A stretch of DNA of 64,000 nucleotides, taken from Steromphala cineraria. Taxonomy: Eukaryota; Mollusca; Gastropoda; Trochida; Trochidae. Of this stretch, positions 12,139 to 24,312 are shown piece by piece; positions within the stretch are counted from its first letter, which is position 1, and the number at the start of each line of letters is the position of its first letter. Below the pieces are notes generated by a model. It saw nothing but the letters and a program-made list of their open reading frames with translations. It had not been told where the DNA came from and made no database searches. Both the position numbers and the translations under genes were made by a program. The stretch lies in NCBI GenBank assembly GCA_916613615.1, contig OU744724.1, positions 25,158,171-25,222,170 of the forward strand, read 5' to 3'.

Positions 12139-12213
12139 GGCCGGCTTAGCTCAGACAATAAGGCTTTCAATTTCGGATCATAAGAACCAAGGTTCGAATC
12201 CCGTCAGATCATT
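12139..12213 (+). repeat. tRNA-like SINE head
   Basis: The A-box-like TTAGCTCAG and the B box GGTTCGAATCC are at tRNA spacing, but the 5' GCCGGCT cannot pair with the 3' end. It is a degenerate tRNA-derived sequence and not a functional tRNA. Confidence 0.5.
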
Positions 12214-13377
12214 GGGAAGTATTTTGTTCTTTAGCATATGTAATACTCCTGTTGATAATTAACCAATAACCATCATGGCTTGTGAGAGATCAAGCAATAG
12301 GGCCTAGGATATATCGTTTTGACAGTACATTTTGCACAATATCCTGTCATTGTCAATGCTACACGACAACACAGTGCTTTTATGTCATCAAGTAATAACA
12401 TCAAAATGTAAAACATCATAAACATAGTGACATCACTGTCTTGAAAATCTAGTATTGTTGTGTTCAGAGATGTACATTTTTTCTCTGAGATGTGAAAAAG
12501 AGTGACTTTGGATGATAAAGAGAATATCACCCTCGTGTCTTTTGATATGAAATATACCAACACTTGCTGATAAATGTAAAAATATTTATAACTTTCATTA
12601 ACTCGTATTGATAGAATTGATTTTTTGAAATTAACTTTGATTGGTTGATCAATACTCGTTCTAATATTAGTGATGTTACCCAGTGTTGTTGCTGTTCACA
12701 AATCACCCTAATTGGTCGACTAATCACAATCCCCTTCATCTGGCTATGTGGCACCAAGCATGCCTTTTTAAAGGCTTTTCTTGTTAGAAAAGGAATTAAG
12801 TTATTGGACAAGGACCCATTGTGTGGCATGAGAAATTTTACTACAGTTGTAAAACAATTTTGAAACTGGTCATTTCTGTTATGACAGTATGAACGGTAAT
12901 GTGAACCTCAGAAGCACTGATTCTGCAATTTGTAATCCACTTTGGTACATCATAGGTACGAAAGGTTTCATATCTGTGTCAGTTGTCCTGGAGAGTAAGT
13001 CAAACATTCCGTATGGAATGAAAGGCACTGACAGATGGTCATGACATCAGCTTTTACATTAGTTTTACATAAATTAGAACAATCATAGTGAATGACTTGA
13101 TGAGAGATGGCTTATGCTACTAAGTAATAATGTTTCCATTACAAACACTCTGCACCCACATGTATTGTATGAAACTCAAACTTCGATAGTTGAATATTAA
13201 CTTCTACTAAATTACGTTAAGGTAATGCCTACACAATACAACGACTGTTAGGCTGTTGAGCCTAAAATATTGGAAAGGCTCAATTCAAGCATTTACCTCT
13301 CAATTGCTATCCCAAACCACTTCCTTGTAAAACACAGGATTATCAGTAAACCATATAGGACCCAACTAGTTTTGATC

Positions 13378-13935
13378 ATGGTCATGGTGCGCACGGGCCT
13401 GAAAGACAGTTGGTCATTGCAATGCTCTTTGTTACAACTTGTATAACATTTCTCGTAACAATTGCCTTGTGTGACGTTCAACCCAACAGCAAATGTGTCA
13501 ATTCCACAAGTTTTATCAAATGCAAGAAAATGGACGCTGTTCACAGAGAGGTCCAGTTTTATTCTCCAGTCCAAGAGGAACAAAGCAGGACAATCCTGTT
13601 TGGTCTTCTCTCTCACATTTAAACACGACACCAATCAGCTTCAGGTGAAGGTCGGGATCTTATAAATTTACCCCCGGGGGTATAATACCCCCAGGGGTAA
13701 ATGTGCGGCATGTAAACCCACCTTAAAAGAAGTTGAGGAACGTGAAGGATACAAACAACAACACTCAGTTGGACTACATGGCAGTCATAGAGTAGTTGAC
13801 AGAGCTCAAACAACACACAATACACTCTCTAATGGAGTTGTCAGAAGTGAAATAATCACAGGAAAACAGTTCACTAGACTACACTGCCGCCATAGAGCAG
13901 TTTGCTGAGCTGAAACAATCACACAACAGAACTCT
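13378..13935 (+). pseudogene. Broken C1qDC exon 1 (signal peptide and coiled coil)
   Basis: The upstream context (ccatataggac, gttttgatcatggtc) matches the start of the gene at 28152. From ATG 13422 the frame gives MLFVTTCITFLVTIALCDVQP, a typical signal peptide, then VQEEQSRTIL, and stops with TAA at 13620-13622 where intact paralogues continue with QLTQNT. Beyond, exon-1 homology persists in shifting frames (tcagcttcaggtgaaggtc, ctgaaacaatcacacaac) but is interrupted by a 37-bp palindrome and in-frame stops, and no GTAAG donor remains at the end. At most a short secreted peptide could be made. The copy belongs to the 10.2-13.9 kb duplicate of the 23.6-28.7 kb segment. Confidence 0.82.
13666..13702. 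repeat. 37-bp near-perfect palindrome
   Basis: Two 18-base arms, ATTTACCCCCGGGGGTAT and its complement with one mismatch, flank a single A. It interrupts the broken exon 1 and is much richer in C and G than its surroundings. It is absent from all paralogous exons in the window, so it was inserted or generated locally. Confidence 0.85.
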
Positions 13936-15060
13936 ATTTACAAATACAAATATATATACAAATAATATGTAATTGAAAATGAAGAATGAGAGCTATACTC
14001 AATGCTACATGAAAAAATATATTAGGTGTTGGTACTAATGATTTAAGAATATATCAAATGCAGTTCGGTATTTGTTTAAGTCTTTTTAAGTGTTTTTTTG
14101 GAGATACTTTATTAAACTTCAAAAAAGATATCCATTTATGATATTTTAGAAGATTTATTGTAAAATTAAAGTATAGACTTGGCACAACTAATGGCGTTGA
14201 CAAAAGGTTAAATGTCATTTAGCAGTCAAAATATTGTACGATTTTAAATAGGGAATTTTTTACCATAGACAAGACAGAAGTCGAAAGGGAATGTATATAA
14301 ATGTTCTGACATTCTGTTCAAGATTGAGCATACGTGTGCTAAACATGTATTGTGACTCTTTACTCCAAGAATTTTCACCTGTAACATATCCCACATGTCA
14401 AACAATGCTTCTGCATGTAAACGGTGTCAACAGACTTATGTATGTGTTTATGTGCATATATTTAAGATATACAGTAGGAAGGTTAAAACGTTTACTGTTT
14501 ACCTTTTAGCGCATGCTTTAGTTTTGGAAATGTACTAACTAAAATTGTTTAGTTGTATGCATATGACGTCACTAATTACGTCCCTTGAAATTGTTAACGC
14601 TATGCCATTAGCAACACAATCTTCTGTTGGAGCCTTGTCTTTCTTATTCCAAGTATTCTTATTATTAAATCAAAGTATGTTTATTGATAATTAAAGATTT
14701 TAAAAAGGATCAAAGGAAGGATGAAAGAATATATCTATATCCACTAAGATATTGAGATACTGATAAAGGTTTCATGATATGGGGATCAAGCGCATATTAA
14801 ATTTTGAAAAACAAATATTTACGAACGCAATGGTAGTTATACCTCATAGCTAAATATGTTCTCATCGGTATTTCTTGTTAGTAAAGCCTTACCATTTCAC
14901 AAAAGTTATGACTAAGTACATGAAATTTCAAACCTTCACTGCAAAGAAAATAAATTTAGCTTGGTTTTTTTTTCAGATAGAAAAAGCATTCAAAATGTTT
15001 TATTTTCAACATGTATCATCACCTTGATTTACTCTCCATACTAGAGTAGAATGTATTTTA

Positions 15061-15936
15061 TATATATAACTCTGAGCAAAAAAATGAGACAATTTGAGTT
15101 TATTGGTTTTTATTAAATATTTGACATAAACTAATGAAATTTGGAATAGATTTAGATTATTCATATACAAATTGTTTGAAATAAGCCGAAAAGTTCACGA
15201 TAAACACTGTAAAATCTGCTTCATCATAGATTTTTTTCAAGTCCTCTGTTAGTTCTGAAAACAACTTATGCAAAGTTAAATGAACCTTTTTTTTCAAATC
15301 TGAAGAATATCTTAATTCTAATGTTACAAATTTATACTTAATCATTCGCTTAAAATTTTTAGTTATGTTTGAATCTTTTAAAACTACAAGAAATCCATAA
15401 TTTGTATATGAATGCGAAGAAGTCATATTTTCGTGTTTTTTTATGTGTAAATGTGGTCTTCAGCCTATTGCGCAACAAAAACATTTACACTTTGTCTAAT
15501 AATTGTGTTTCTTAAAAAACAAAGAGAATTCACATGAATAAATGAAACCCGTGATTTCCAAGAACGTCGGTAATCAATTTTTTTCAATTTTACCGGCACC
15601 ATTTTGGGCAATGAGAAATTAGACTCCGACTTGCACAGTAAACCGTCTGCAACTCAAAATCTCGCCAAAAATGGGTAGAAGGTACCCCAAGGTATTACCT
15701 TTATTTCCAACCATTTCTTATATAAACTTAAACGTTTTTGTTTTGCTTTGTTTTTCTGCATCACGGCAGTCACTAGAAAATCGTCTGCTACAGCGTCGTC
15801 ACGTGACCCGACCCAATGACACGGAAGATATATCATAGCTTCAAACAAATTCCAAACCATGTTCGAAAATTTCGAGTTGCAACGGAAAACCAAATTTTGA
15901 GAATTGTCTCATTGTTTTTGCTCGGAGCTATATGTA
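15061..15936. mobile_element. Non-autonomous TIR element, ~880 bp, family with 31144-31860
   Basis: The ends are inverted copies (ctctgagcaaaaaaatgagaca and tgtctcattgtttttgctcggag). The interior, read on the - strand, matches about 31144-31860 on the + strand over most of its length, including acgtgacgacgctgtagcag and ttatggatttcttgtag. On the - strand it has two modest open frames (15654-15893 and 15157-15426) whose counterparts in the second copy are broken. No transposase motif is recognised. Confidence 0.65.
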
Positions 15937-16099
15937 TATTGAACTGTCTCCCCTATTAATTTCAGCATAAATGTGCAATTAATACTTATATGCATTCTTT
16001 GGCTTCTAAAGGGTGTTTGCCAGTTGGATAGTAAATAATAAAGCCTCTATATAAGTAAAACGGGTGTTCAACCGTGTCTATAAAGTGATGATGCTATAG

Positions 16100-16710
16100 G
16101 TTTTCTCCCTTCTGTTTAATTACTCGCAAATAAAGAATAATTTACATATGGTAAACAGTTCTTATGACAGATGTCATGTTAGATGACATGTCAGGTCATA
16201 ACGGCGCCCTCTACAGTTATAATGGTTGCCTGATTATAACAGTCTGTATTACATGGTACATATGTCATGTACATGATATGCACTTAAGGCCCCCCTTTTT
16301 GTTGTGTTTAACATCTTGATGCTTAACTCGCATCTATTGAATAACTTGCAAATCAAGATTAATTTTCATATGATAAACCAGTTGTAATGATTGAATAAAT
16401 GTTGTCATAGAATATATGGATGTCAAGTCATTTCATGTTGCCCGCCGCAATAATAATTGTTGTCTGATTATAACAGTCTGTGTTACATGATACATGTGTC
16501 AAATTTATGATATTCACTGAAGGCCCCCTTCTTTATTCTGTCTGACATATTGATAGAAATGTTTATTTTAATGCAGTAAATTATGAATATATATACCCTG
16601 AGATTCTATAGTCTCTTCCCATCTGTTAAATAACACGTAAATCAAGAACAATTTTCATATGATAGAAAGGTTGTAATGATTGAATAAATGATGTCATGCA
16701 ATGGATATTG
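16100..16710. repeat. Diverged tandem repeat, ~230-280 bp unit
   Basis: Three successive segments share taattttcatatgata-like, gttgtaatgattgaataaatg and gattataacagtctgt-ttacatg blocks. The third is truncated at about 16710. Divergence indicates an old duplication. Confidence 0.55.
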
Positions 16711-17390
16711 CCATTCAAAAATAGATTAGCTGGAAGGGAAAAGAAAGAGATAAAGACACAGGCTGAAATAAGATGAATGAAATGAAATGTAATGAGTGAA
16801 AGGTTCATAATAGAAAATACAAATTGTAATATATTATCTCTTGAAATATTCTAAATTTTAAAAACAGTCAATAAGATAAGAGGTTTGAGAACGATTCAGA
16901 TAGGCCAAGGCTGTTCTGTATCTGTATCAACAAGGTATGCACACTAGGTCTACAAAACAAGTGCAAGAAAACGTGTTTTATCCCTTCCCTTATGTTCATT
17001 CTCAATAGAGTGTTATTAAAGCATTAGCAAACCTGTCATTTCATTTCATTGAAAATATACACATAAACTGTAAAAGAAATATAAAAGAAAATTTCGAATG
17101 TAATTTGGATACTTACATTCCACTTTATCAAAAAGTTAAGTTGGCTAGATGTATATGTAAAAGTTATATTGAAAACATATGACAAAATTGCTAACTCATA
17201 ATATTAATTAATATACAAGAAATTCCAGACTGTGCATTTATATGGTTGTTGGGCAAGTGGATCATGAAATTTATTGCTTAGATTACACTATAAGACTTCT
17301 CTTCTTCATTCTTATCTTTGACCAGGTGTTTGTTCTCTCACCAAGCCCTTTTGTAACTGAGAATGATATTCGCCGTATAGGGCACAATTA

Positions 17391-20300
17391 ATGTTGATCA
17401 TGGTCCCGATAATGCTCTACATTAAAACCTATACGTTTCTTTTTACAACTGCCTTGTGTGCAGCTCAGCCAACTAGCAAAGATGTTGATATCAAGAGCTT
17501 AAACGAACATGTGAAGAAAATGGATGCTGTACTTCAAGAGGTCCAATCTCATTCCCAAGCTCAGGAACAGAAGTACTCGGCAGTCCTGTCCAGTGTTCTC
17601 TCTCAGCTTACACAGACTACTGAGGAACTGAGTACAAGTAAAAACATCACCGAGGAGCTACAGCTGGAGGTTCAGAAGATGAAGGAAATCAACAACAACA
17701 CTCTACTGGACTATACGGCAGCCATGGACGAGTTGGCGGAACTGAAACAATCACACAACAAAACTCTAATGGAGTTGGCGGAGCTGAAACAATCACATAA
17801 GAAAACTTCACTTGACTACACAACAGCCATGGGGGAATTAGCAGAGCTGAAACTATCACAAAATAAATCTCTGATCGAGTTACAGATGGTCAAGAATGAA
17901 GTTGATTCCGTTCACAGTAAGTGTAAAATCAAGACAATAAATTGTTTAACAATTATCATCTTTTGCCAAAGAGACGAGTATAAAAATAGAATAAAAGAAA
18001 CAATTTAATCACGCTGTGAAAGAAAATATTTTAGAGTCAAAGGTAGTATTAATTGTAAATAGTTTTTTCAAAAGGAATGCTGAAAGGAGAGCAAAGCACT
18101 GAACATTTTCAAATTTCCAGAAACAAATGACAGTATAATGTCTCAGTTCATGTAATGAAAACATAGAATATATATTTATATTCAATTATGAATTATTCAC
18201 ATGTTGATAATGTTGAACGTATTTTTCTCAATCAAACCTGCTTATTCATGGCTTTAAAATCCTACAATCAGACTTAAAGGGGCAGTAGCACGTTTTTTGA
18301 TAATTTTATATTTTAAAAATTTCACTTATAATTGTAAGTAAATGCCTAATGTATTATATTGACAGTGTCAACAATCACATTACACAAGCCAATCACCCAT
18401 AGTCAGAGGACAAAGTATGAGGATTCACATAAAATCCATTGGCGGCCATTTTCTTGTGAACACCTTTAATTCATTTTTGCAAGAAAAAGGAATCGCATGG
18501 CTGAACCTTACGTTATATATTTGAATTATTACTGCTCCATTTAGTTTAAATACATTGTCTTTCATTTGAAACCATTTATTTTCATTTTCCTGACATCACC
18601 TTATATTCCCCCTAAAAACGTGCTACTGCCCCTTTAAGTGCTGAATGAAATAGAAATTAAATGCTTGATTGTACTCTACTTTTCTACTTTTATATATGCT
18701 GAAATAACTAAACTTCTTACAAATATTGAAATAACTAAGTTTTTTGCAATTTCGGCCTTTCAATTCAATTGTATTGTATAACTAGTAAAGGTATAACAAT
18801 AAATGAAAAATAGTAAAAAAAAAAAATTCGGGACCATATTTAAAGAACAAGTAACAAAGAGACATATATTTCGTCTTTAGAATTGCTCCCCTCTAAAACT
18901 TTTTAAAAAATGCCAAATTGTTGTGATAGTTGTCAAAAAAATGTATTCCGTAAAAACTGCAACGTCAAAGTTGGCCTGGGACCTTTAATGACCTGAGGCA
19001 AAGTTTGCTTGACATTTAGAATGAGATAGTCTCATAGTTTTCACCAACCTGATAAGCTCCATTAGGCGTAGATGTCAAGCTTATGTTGATTCTCGCTCTG
19101 GTCAAACTTGATACTAATTTGTAAAACATAAATATGTGAATCTTTCCTTGACATACTTTACTGTTTAGTTTTTGCTTCAGGGTGTCACAAATGTGGCTTC
19201 TCCCTTAGTAGGGGCCACAGGTTCACCAAATGTACAATTTAAAATCATCCTTATCAAACTTAGGAGTCTGTAGACAAGGTTTCAGCTTTCTAGGCCTTAT
19301 ACTTCTTGAGAAAGGATGTGGCCCCTGAGTCCCTTATTATGGGCCTCAGGACCACCAAATCTATAAATAATTACTAGTCAAGGAGTATGTACGTAAAGTT
19401 TCAGCTTTCTAGGCCGTATGCTTCCGGAGAAGAAGATGAAAATAGGTTTTAAAGGTGAGGCCTACCAGTCCTTTCAGGCCAGACGAGCTAAAAAGCTTAA
19501 AAGCTGCAAATATGTTTATGATAGAACAAATATAAACGATTAAATAATGTTCTCAAGATAATTGGGAAAATGACTTAATAGAGAGAAATAAGTTTATATG
19601 CACTGTTTGACATAAAAGGGTGACAAAATCTTTTTTCAAAATAATACAAAATTATCATTAACAAATACAAATTGAGACCTTATAGTAAAAGGAGAATACA
19701 CCTTTTTAAACCTACTTCAAGAAAAGTAAAACACGTGAATGTTCATACGTAAAGCACAATTGCTAACCTGGATGGTAATAGACTGTCCCAAGTATGAAAT
19801 AGGGAGACTTTGAAAACACAGAAAAAATACAGCTTATGGAGTTGGAACATTGATAGACACTGAATATAAATACTTTAAATAAGTCAACAATGAAATGAAT
19901 CTTAACTGAAAAGTGAAGCTCCCAAAAACACTCAAGCATGAGAAATTACCTTTTTAGTTGATAAAACATGGAACTGTCAATTATTCCCTAAATTACCCTT
20001 TAACCAAACTTGTGATAACTAAATAAATAGAAATATCTATTGAAACAATATATCGCTTAAGATAAAGTAATTGTTAAATAAATGACTTTTGTTTCAAATT
20101 CATAATCAATGAAAAGGTGTTGTAAATGTAACAAATTAGGATAAATATATTCCTTTAAACTCTCACAATATTTTTGTAGCAGTATGTTGTCAAAGGGTTG
20201 TGGGATGAACCCATGGACACTGCCAGGGTGTGTGTGAGTAAATACCAATTATATTACATATGTAATGGATTACATCTTATCTTAATCTAACCTGTTCATA

Positions 20301-22384
20301 CATCACAACATATTACATAAATCATAAATAATAAAACAAAGACAATACAATGAAGGTATACACATACCAGGAATGGGCCTGGGTTTCAAGGTGATGTAGT
20401 TATCTACACCAAGTGTTCCTCGATACTTCAAGGTATACACGTACCAGGTGTATGGGCCTGGGTTTCTAGGTGATGTCGTTATCTACATCAAGTGTCCCTC
20501 GATACTTCAAGGTATACACGTACCAGGTGTATGGGCCTGGGTTTCTAGGTGATGTAGTTATCTACACCAAGTGTCCCTCGATACTTCAAGGTATACACGT
20601 ACCAGGTGTAGGGGCCTGGGTTTCTAGGTGATGTCGTTATCTACACCAAGTGTCCCTCGATACTTCAAGGTGTACACGTACCAGGTGTATGGGCCTGGGT
20701 TTCTAGGTGATGTAGTTATCTACACCAAGTGTCCCTCGGTACTTCAAGGTATACACGTACCAGGTGTATGGGCCTGGGTTTCTAGGTGATGTCGTTATCT
20801 ACACCAAGTGTCCCTCGATACTTCAAGGTATACACGTACCAGGTGTATGGGCCTGGGTTTCTAGGTGATGTAGTTATCTACACCAAGTGTCCCTCGATAC
20901 TTCAAGGTATACACGTACCAGGTGTATGGGGCTGGGTTTCTAGTGATGTAGTTATCTACACCAAGTGTCCCTCGATACTTCAAGGTATACACGTAACAGG
21001 TGTATGGGCCTGGGTGTCTAGGTGATGTAGTTATCTACACTAAGTGTCCCTCGATACTTCCAATCACGTCATGATTTCATCTGCATGACAGAAGTAACAT
21101 ATTTACAATAACTATAATCTAATCTCATGCACAAGATTAAAACCAATTAACTAAAACAACACACGCTTCACTCATTTTCAACATTCAATGCGTACAGTCA
21201 CTCACATCCTTATAAAGTATAAAGATAATGAGAAAGATTTAAATATATTTAGTTAGATGGATAACTACGTTTATGATCGCTACCACAGAGATACTTAACC
21301 TAATCTACTGTACTGTAGATTATCACAATATACTACAAATGCTACAACCGATCTACTATACTGTAGATCTAACTTCAATAACATAGCCATATAGACAATA
21401 CACACAAAACCTATGTACATAATATACCTATTTCAACCATAATTGAACCACAAACAATCTCTACCACAATACAAATATACACACAAGCATGAAATATCAC
21501 ACAATGAAATGTAAACTAACCTGGAGAAATATGAATTCCTCCAAACACAAATGAATCCGGCTCCAAGAATGACAAGACGATTCCAATGCAGAGATATAAT
21601 AACAATCTTCTGCGGCGAGAAGTATGTAAGGGCACTGTCCAGTTACATAAACAAACTTATATAGCAAGGAAAGAGTCAGAGAGAACAATAGAGAAGACAG
21701 ATTAAGAGTTTGAGTCTATTGTATCGGTGTGCTTGGCTTGTGCAGTGAGTGCAGGGTTAATTAGTAGGCGGCAACAGGTTAGCTTGCTATACTAAAACAT
21801 AAGAGTTGCTCAATGAGTAAATACACTATTTTGTATTAAACTAAACTAATTAATATATTATGATATACTAATGCCTTATATGATCAAAACTAAACTAAAC
21901 TAAAAAAGCTAACTATGTACACTAAAATATAGACTGCCACATTTACACTTTTGTTTAATTCAAATGAACAATTCATTAAGCATTTTTTTCAGCATGGTTA
22001 CAAACGGAGACTGGATTTCAAGCTTATCTGGAGAGACATGAAACATTTTCAAAACTAAGTAAAATAGTTTTTGATAAGGTACACCACAATGCAGGGAACG
22101 GATACAATACATCTACTGGAATATTTACCGCTCCTGTGTCGGGAACCTATCTGTTTTGGACGAACATTGTGTACAAAAGTATTAAGTCTTCCACTTCGTT
22201 TAATCTTCATACCATTGGAAAAACCTTTGGTTCTGCCTATGGGATGGCAGATGAAACCAATGGAAGAGCGAGTACAACATCTATCGTCAATCTGAAACAA
22301 GATGACATTGTTTGGATAGATTCTAAGCAGGAAGTTACAGTCCAAGGATACTACACATCTGCTGGGGCTGTGTTGATTCATTAA
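17391..22384 (+). CDS. Secreted coiled-coil C1q-domain protein (C1qDC), 2 exons, 305 aa
   Basis: Exons 17391-17916 and 21993-22384 (526 + 392 nt = 306 codons with stop). Exon 1 has a signal peptide (hydrophobic run before ALCAAQ, probable cleavage near residue 25), then a long coiled coil with QEVQSHSQAQEQKY and repeated ELAELKQSHNKT-like units carrying several N-x-T/S sequons. The donor GTAAGTG interrupts a codon after its first base, and the acceptor (tttttttcag) restores frame. Exon 2 is a full C1q head with GNGYNTSTG, FTAPVSGTYLFWTNIVY and GAVLIH at the end. Such proteins oligomerise through stalk and head and act as extracellular pattern-recognition lectins in bivalves (family knowledge). 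ATG 17400 is an alternative start matching the paralogues. The 4.1-kb intron holds a MITE, a dispersed repeat and a minisatellite. Poly(A) signal AATAAA at 22643-22648. Structure well supported; ligand unknown. Confidence 0.9.
18274..18637. mobile_element. TTAA-flanked MITE, copy 1 (C1qDC intron)
   Basis: The ends AGGGGCAGTAGCACG and its inverse are flanked by TTAA on both sides. A second copy (56952-57292) shares the ends, size and interior (gacagtgtca, ggcggccatttt, ttactgctccatttagtt). TTAA target duplication is characteristic of piggyBac-type transposition, so a piggyBac-mobilised MITE is the likeliest class. No coding capacity. Confidence 0.85.
19180..19500. repeat. Dispersed repeat, copy 1 (partner at 55185-55415)
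   Basis: Shares ccaaatgtacaatttaaaatcatc-like sequence, a shorter gtctgtag/tacaaggttt block and the closing caggccagacgagctaaaaagct with 55185-55415. Within itself it contains two related sub-blocks (tttcagctttctaggcc twice). Class unknown. Confidence 0.65.
20353..21060. repeat. 79-bp minisatellite, 9 copies, in a C1qDC intron
   Basis: The unit starts with aaggtatacacgtaccagg and ends with tccctcgatacttc. Unit starts at 20355, 20432, 20511, 20590, 20669, 20748, 20827, 20906 and 20984 (GGTATAC position) give spacings of 77, 79 x6 and 78. Copies differ by a few bases, with gtagtt and gtcgtt variants alternating through part of the array, which suggests expansion by a higher-order dimer. Any open frame through it is an artefact of periodicity. 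Confidence 0.95.
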
Positions 22385-24161
22385 ATAGTTCTAGATTCTT
22401 GATTCCTTGTAAATGGGGCATTGTTTGTCAAATCAATGACGTGAATTTTCGGATTTAAGTCTTCATTCATGCATTTTCCAAATCAATTTTAAAAAGTGGA
22501 TATTATTAACACACGATTAAATGAAATATGTATTTGAACAACTAACAGACCTTTTATGTGAGTTGAAATGTGTCATAAGAATTTGTGCATGTGTCTTTCT
22601 TATGTTTATTTTATAAGTTGATAATTAAAACAATCAATTCAAAATAAATTTCAAGCTTCTATCTTTCATAAAAGCAAAAGAAGACTATTTATTCTTGTTG
22701 TCTTTTACCCTGCGTTATTGATTCATGTGACTCCTTAAACGTCTCATTTTACCCAAATTAAAACAAATAATAAAAACAAGTTGCATATCTCCAAATAATA
22801 TTGATACATTTTTGGGACTCGCTTTTGTCAAATTATGCATTGTTATATCAAATTCGGATGTAGCAATCTGAACGAAGATAGCTATAATCAACATATACCT
22901 GAATCATGTCGAAAATATAATTATATAATTATGTATTTCTATAGACAAGGATATCACATTAGGACTGAATACAGACACTTTCTCCTTCATAGGAAATACC
23001 AAATCCGACATAGGTAATACACTCACGGGCAAAATAAACGATACCAACTTTTTAAAGAGTACAAAACAAAATCTTGTTGTAAATAAAATGCAACTCCGAA
23101 CACATGTGATAGGCACATCAGTTCTATTATATAGAAAACACAATGGGGACACTCCAGCTGCTAAAACCTGATCGAAAACAGGACACATTCACTATTTTAA
23201 CGTGCGGTGAAATCAATTCTTAATGTTATCGCAAAACTATGCATCGAAATTGCTGAACATCTCACCCAATCTTTATAATTTCATCCAACTTTTGACCACT
23301 GACCCTCGCATTAACACCACCTCTATCTTTGAACAAATGCTCGGCCGGCTATGGGAAAATATTGTCCATGTCCATAATTCAAACACGCAGCTGTGAATGA
23401 ATTGGAAATAGAAAGCACCTCTCATTGGTCAAAATCCACGTAGGCCCTTGTTGTCATTTCAAATTGCTTTGTAACCGTTGCCAACAGCTATAAATTCAAG
23501 ATAAACCTAAGTCAAAATCAATTTATTTTTAAATATATTTCTTGAATGTGAAATCTATTGGCAACGGTTGTAAACAAAACAATTTGAATTGACAACAAGG
23601 GTTTCAAGCAGGGTCCAAAAGAGGCGAACATTTTAAACAAACCATCTTGAAAATGTCGGCCAACAAAACTTGCTGTGTTTTATGGTTGTCATGATACAGT
23701 CGCAATATTACATGACTGTATTATATCCAAAAGAAATGCAAGTGTTTAGTCTGTATTGGTGTAATTTCCATTTTTTCTAAGTATACAAAAATAACCTAGA
23801 CTCTCAAATAACTTCAGGAACAGCTTTGCTGATTGCATGAAATTATTCTGTTCACTTTAATCTTCAGTCGGAAAACTTTATTGCAAATCGAGTTAGGGCA
23901 CTCTCAGTGGCGTAGGAACAGGGGAAAAGTGGGAAATTTTCGGAATTAATTTTTTTTATATTATTTACAACTCGTCAAACTGATAGCTATAAGGGTACAT
24001 CAAATATATATTGGTATGATTAACATTAGTTCTTTTTACCAATAACTAAAAGAATGGACTATGTGCAGTATGCTATGAATAATTCGAGTTCAGAATATTT
24101 CATTTAAATATCCAGAAGGTTTTGACCTCACACATGCAGTAGCCTAAATTCTGCAATGTAG

Positions 24162-24312
24162 CAGCGATCAACCATGACACAAGAGAGGTTGAACAGTGTG
24201 CTTGTCGTTCATACCCACAAGGATCTCACGGACAATATCTGCCTGAAAGATATTGCTGAGGACTTTGTGTCATCAAATGAAAGGCGCAGATGTGTCTTTG
24301 GCAGATATCATT
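24162..24312 (+). pseudogene. hAT transposase C-terminal fragment
   Basis: After an in-frame TAG the frame reads QRSTMTQERLNSVLVV, then HTHKDLTDNICLKDIAEDF, then RRRCVFGRYH and stop. The (S/R)xxMxQERLN start of this segment and the closing RR...F are the conserved C-terminal hAT dimerisation region found in transposases and ZMYM1-like host proteins. The catalytic DDE parts are not present, so it is non-functional. The last codons are included in the adjacent 59-bp tandem repeat. Confidence 0.75.

Larger units (their letters stand above)
9309..13377. other. Intergenic, repeat-rich; partner of the 23.6-28.1 kb segment
   Basis: No protein gene recognised. From about 10255 to the broken exon 1 at 13378 the sequence is a diverged copy of about 23600-28150 (for example gatacagtcggcatattacatgac against gatacagtcgcaatattacatgac). 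Each copy received its own insertions: here a MITE (9655-10178), a 400-bp foldback and a poly(T) insertion. Confidence 0.6.
13936..17390. other. Intergenic DNA with a TIR element and diverged tandem repeats
   Basis: No C1q exon 2 or other gene follows the broken exon at 13.4 kb. Contents: the inverted-repeat element at 15061-15936, and three diverged tandem copies of about 230 to 280 bp between 16100 and 16710 (recurring ttttcatatgata, gattataacagtctgt, aaggccccc). The last bases before 17391 (ccaggtgtttgttctctcaccaagccc) match the 5' flanks of the other C1qDC genes. Confidence 0.6.

Noticed and set aside
12139..12213. Possible tRNA gene
   Set aside because: A and B boxes are present, but the acceptor and T stems do not pair; treated as a SINE fragment.
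13410..13622. Functional short secreted peptide
   Set aside because: The signal peptide is intact, but the frame stops where paralogues continue, no donor follows, and the region is a decayed duplicate.
20786..21025. Open frame of 79 codons with internal repeats
   Set aside because: It lies entirely in the 79-bp minisatellite; period 79 cycles the frames, so openness follows from the repeat and not from coding.
20345..21060. CRISPR-like array
   Set aside because: Repeats are contiguous 79-bp units without spacers, in a eukaryotic intron.
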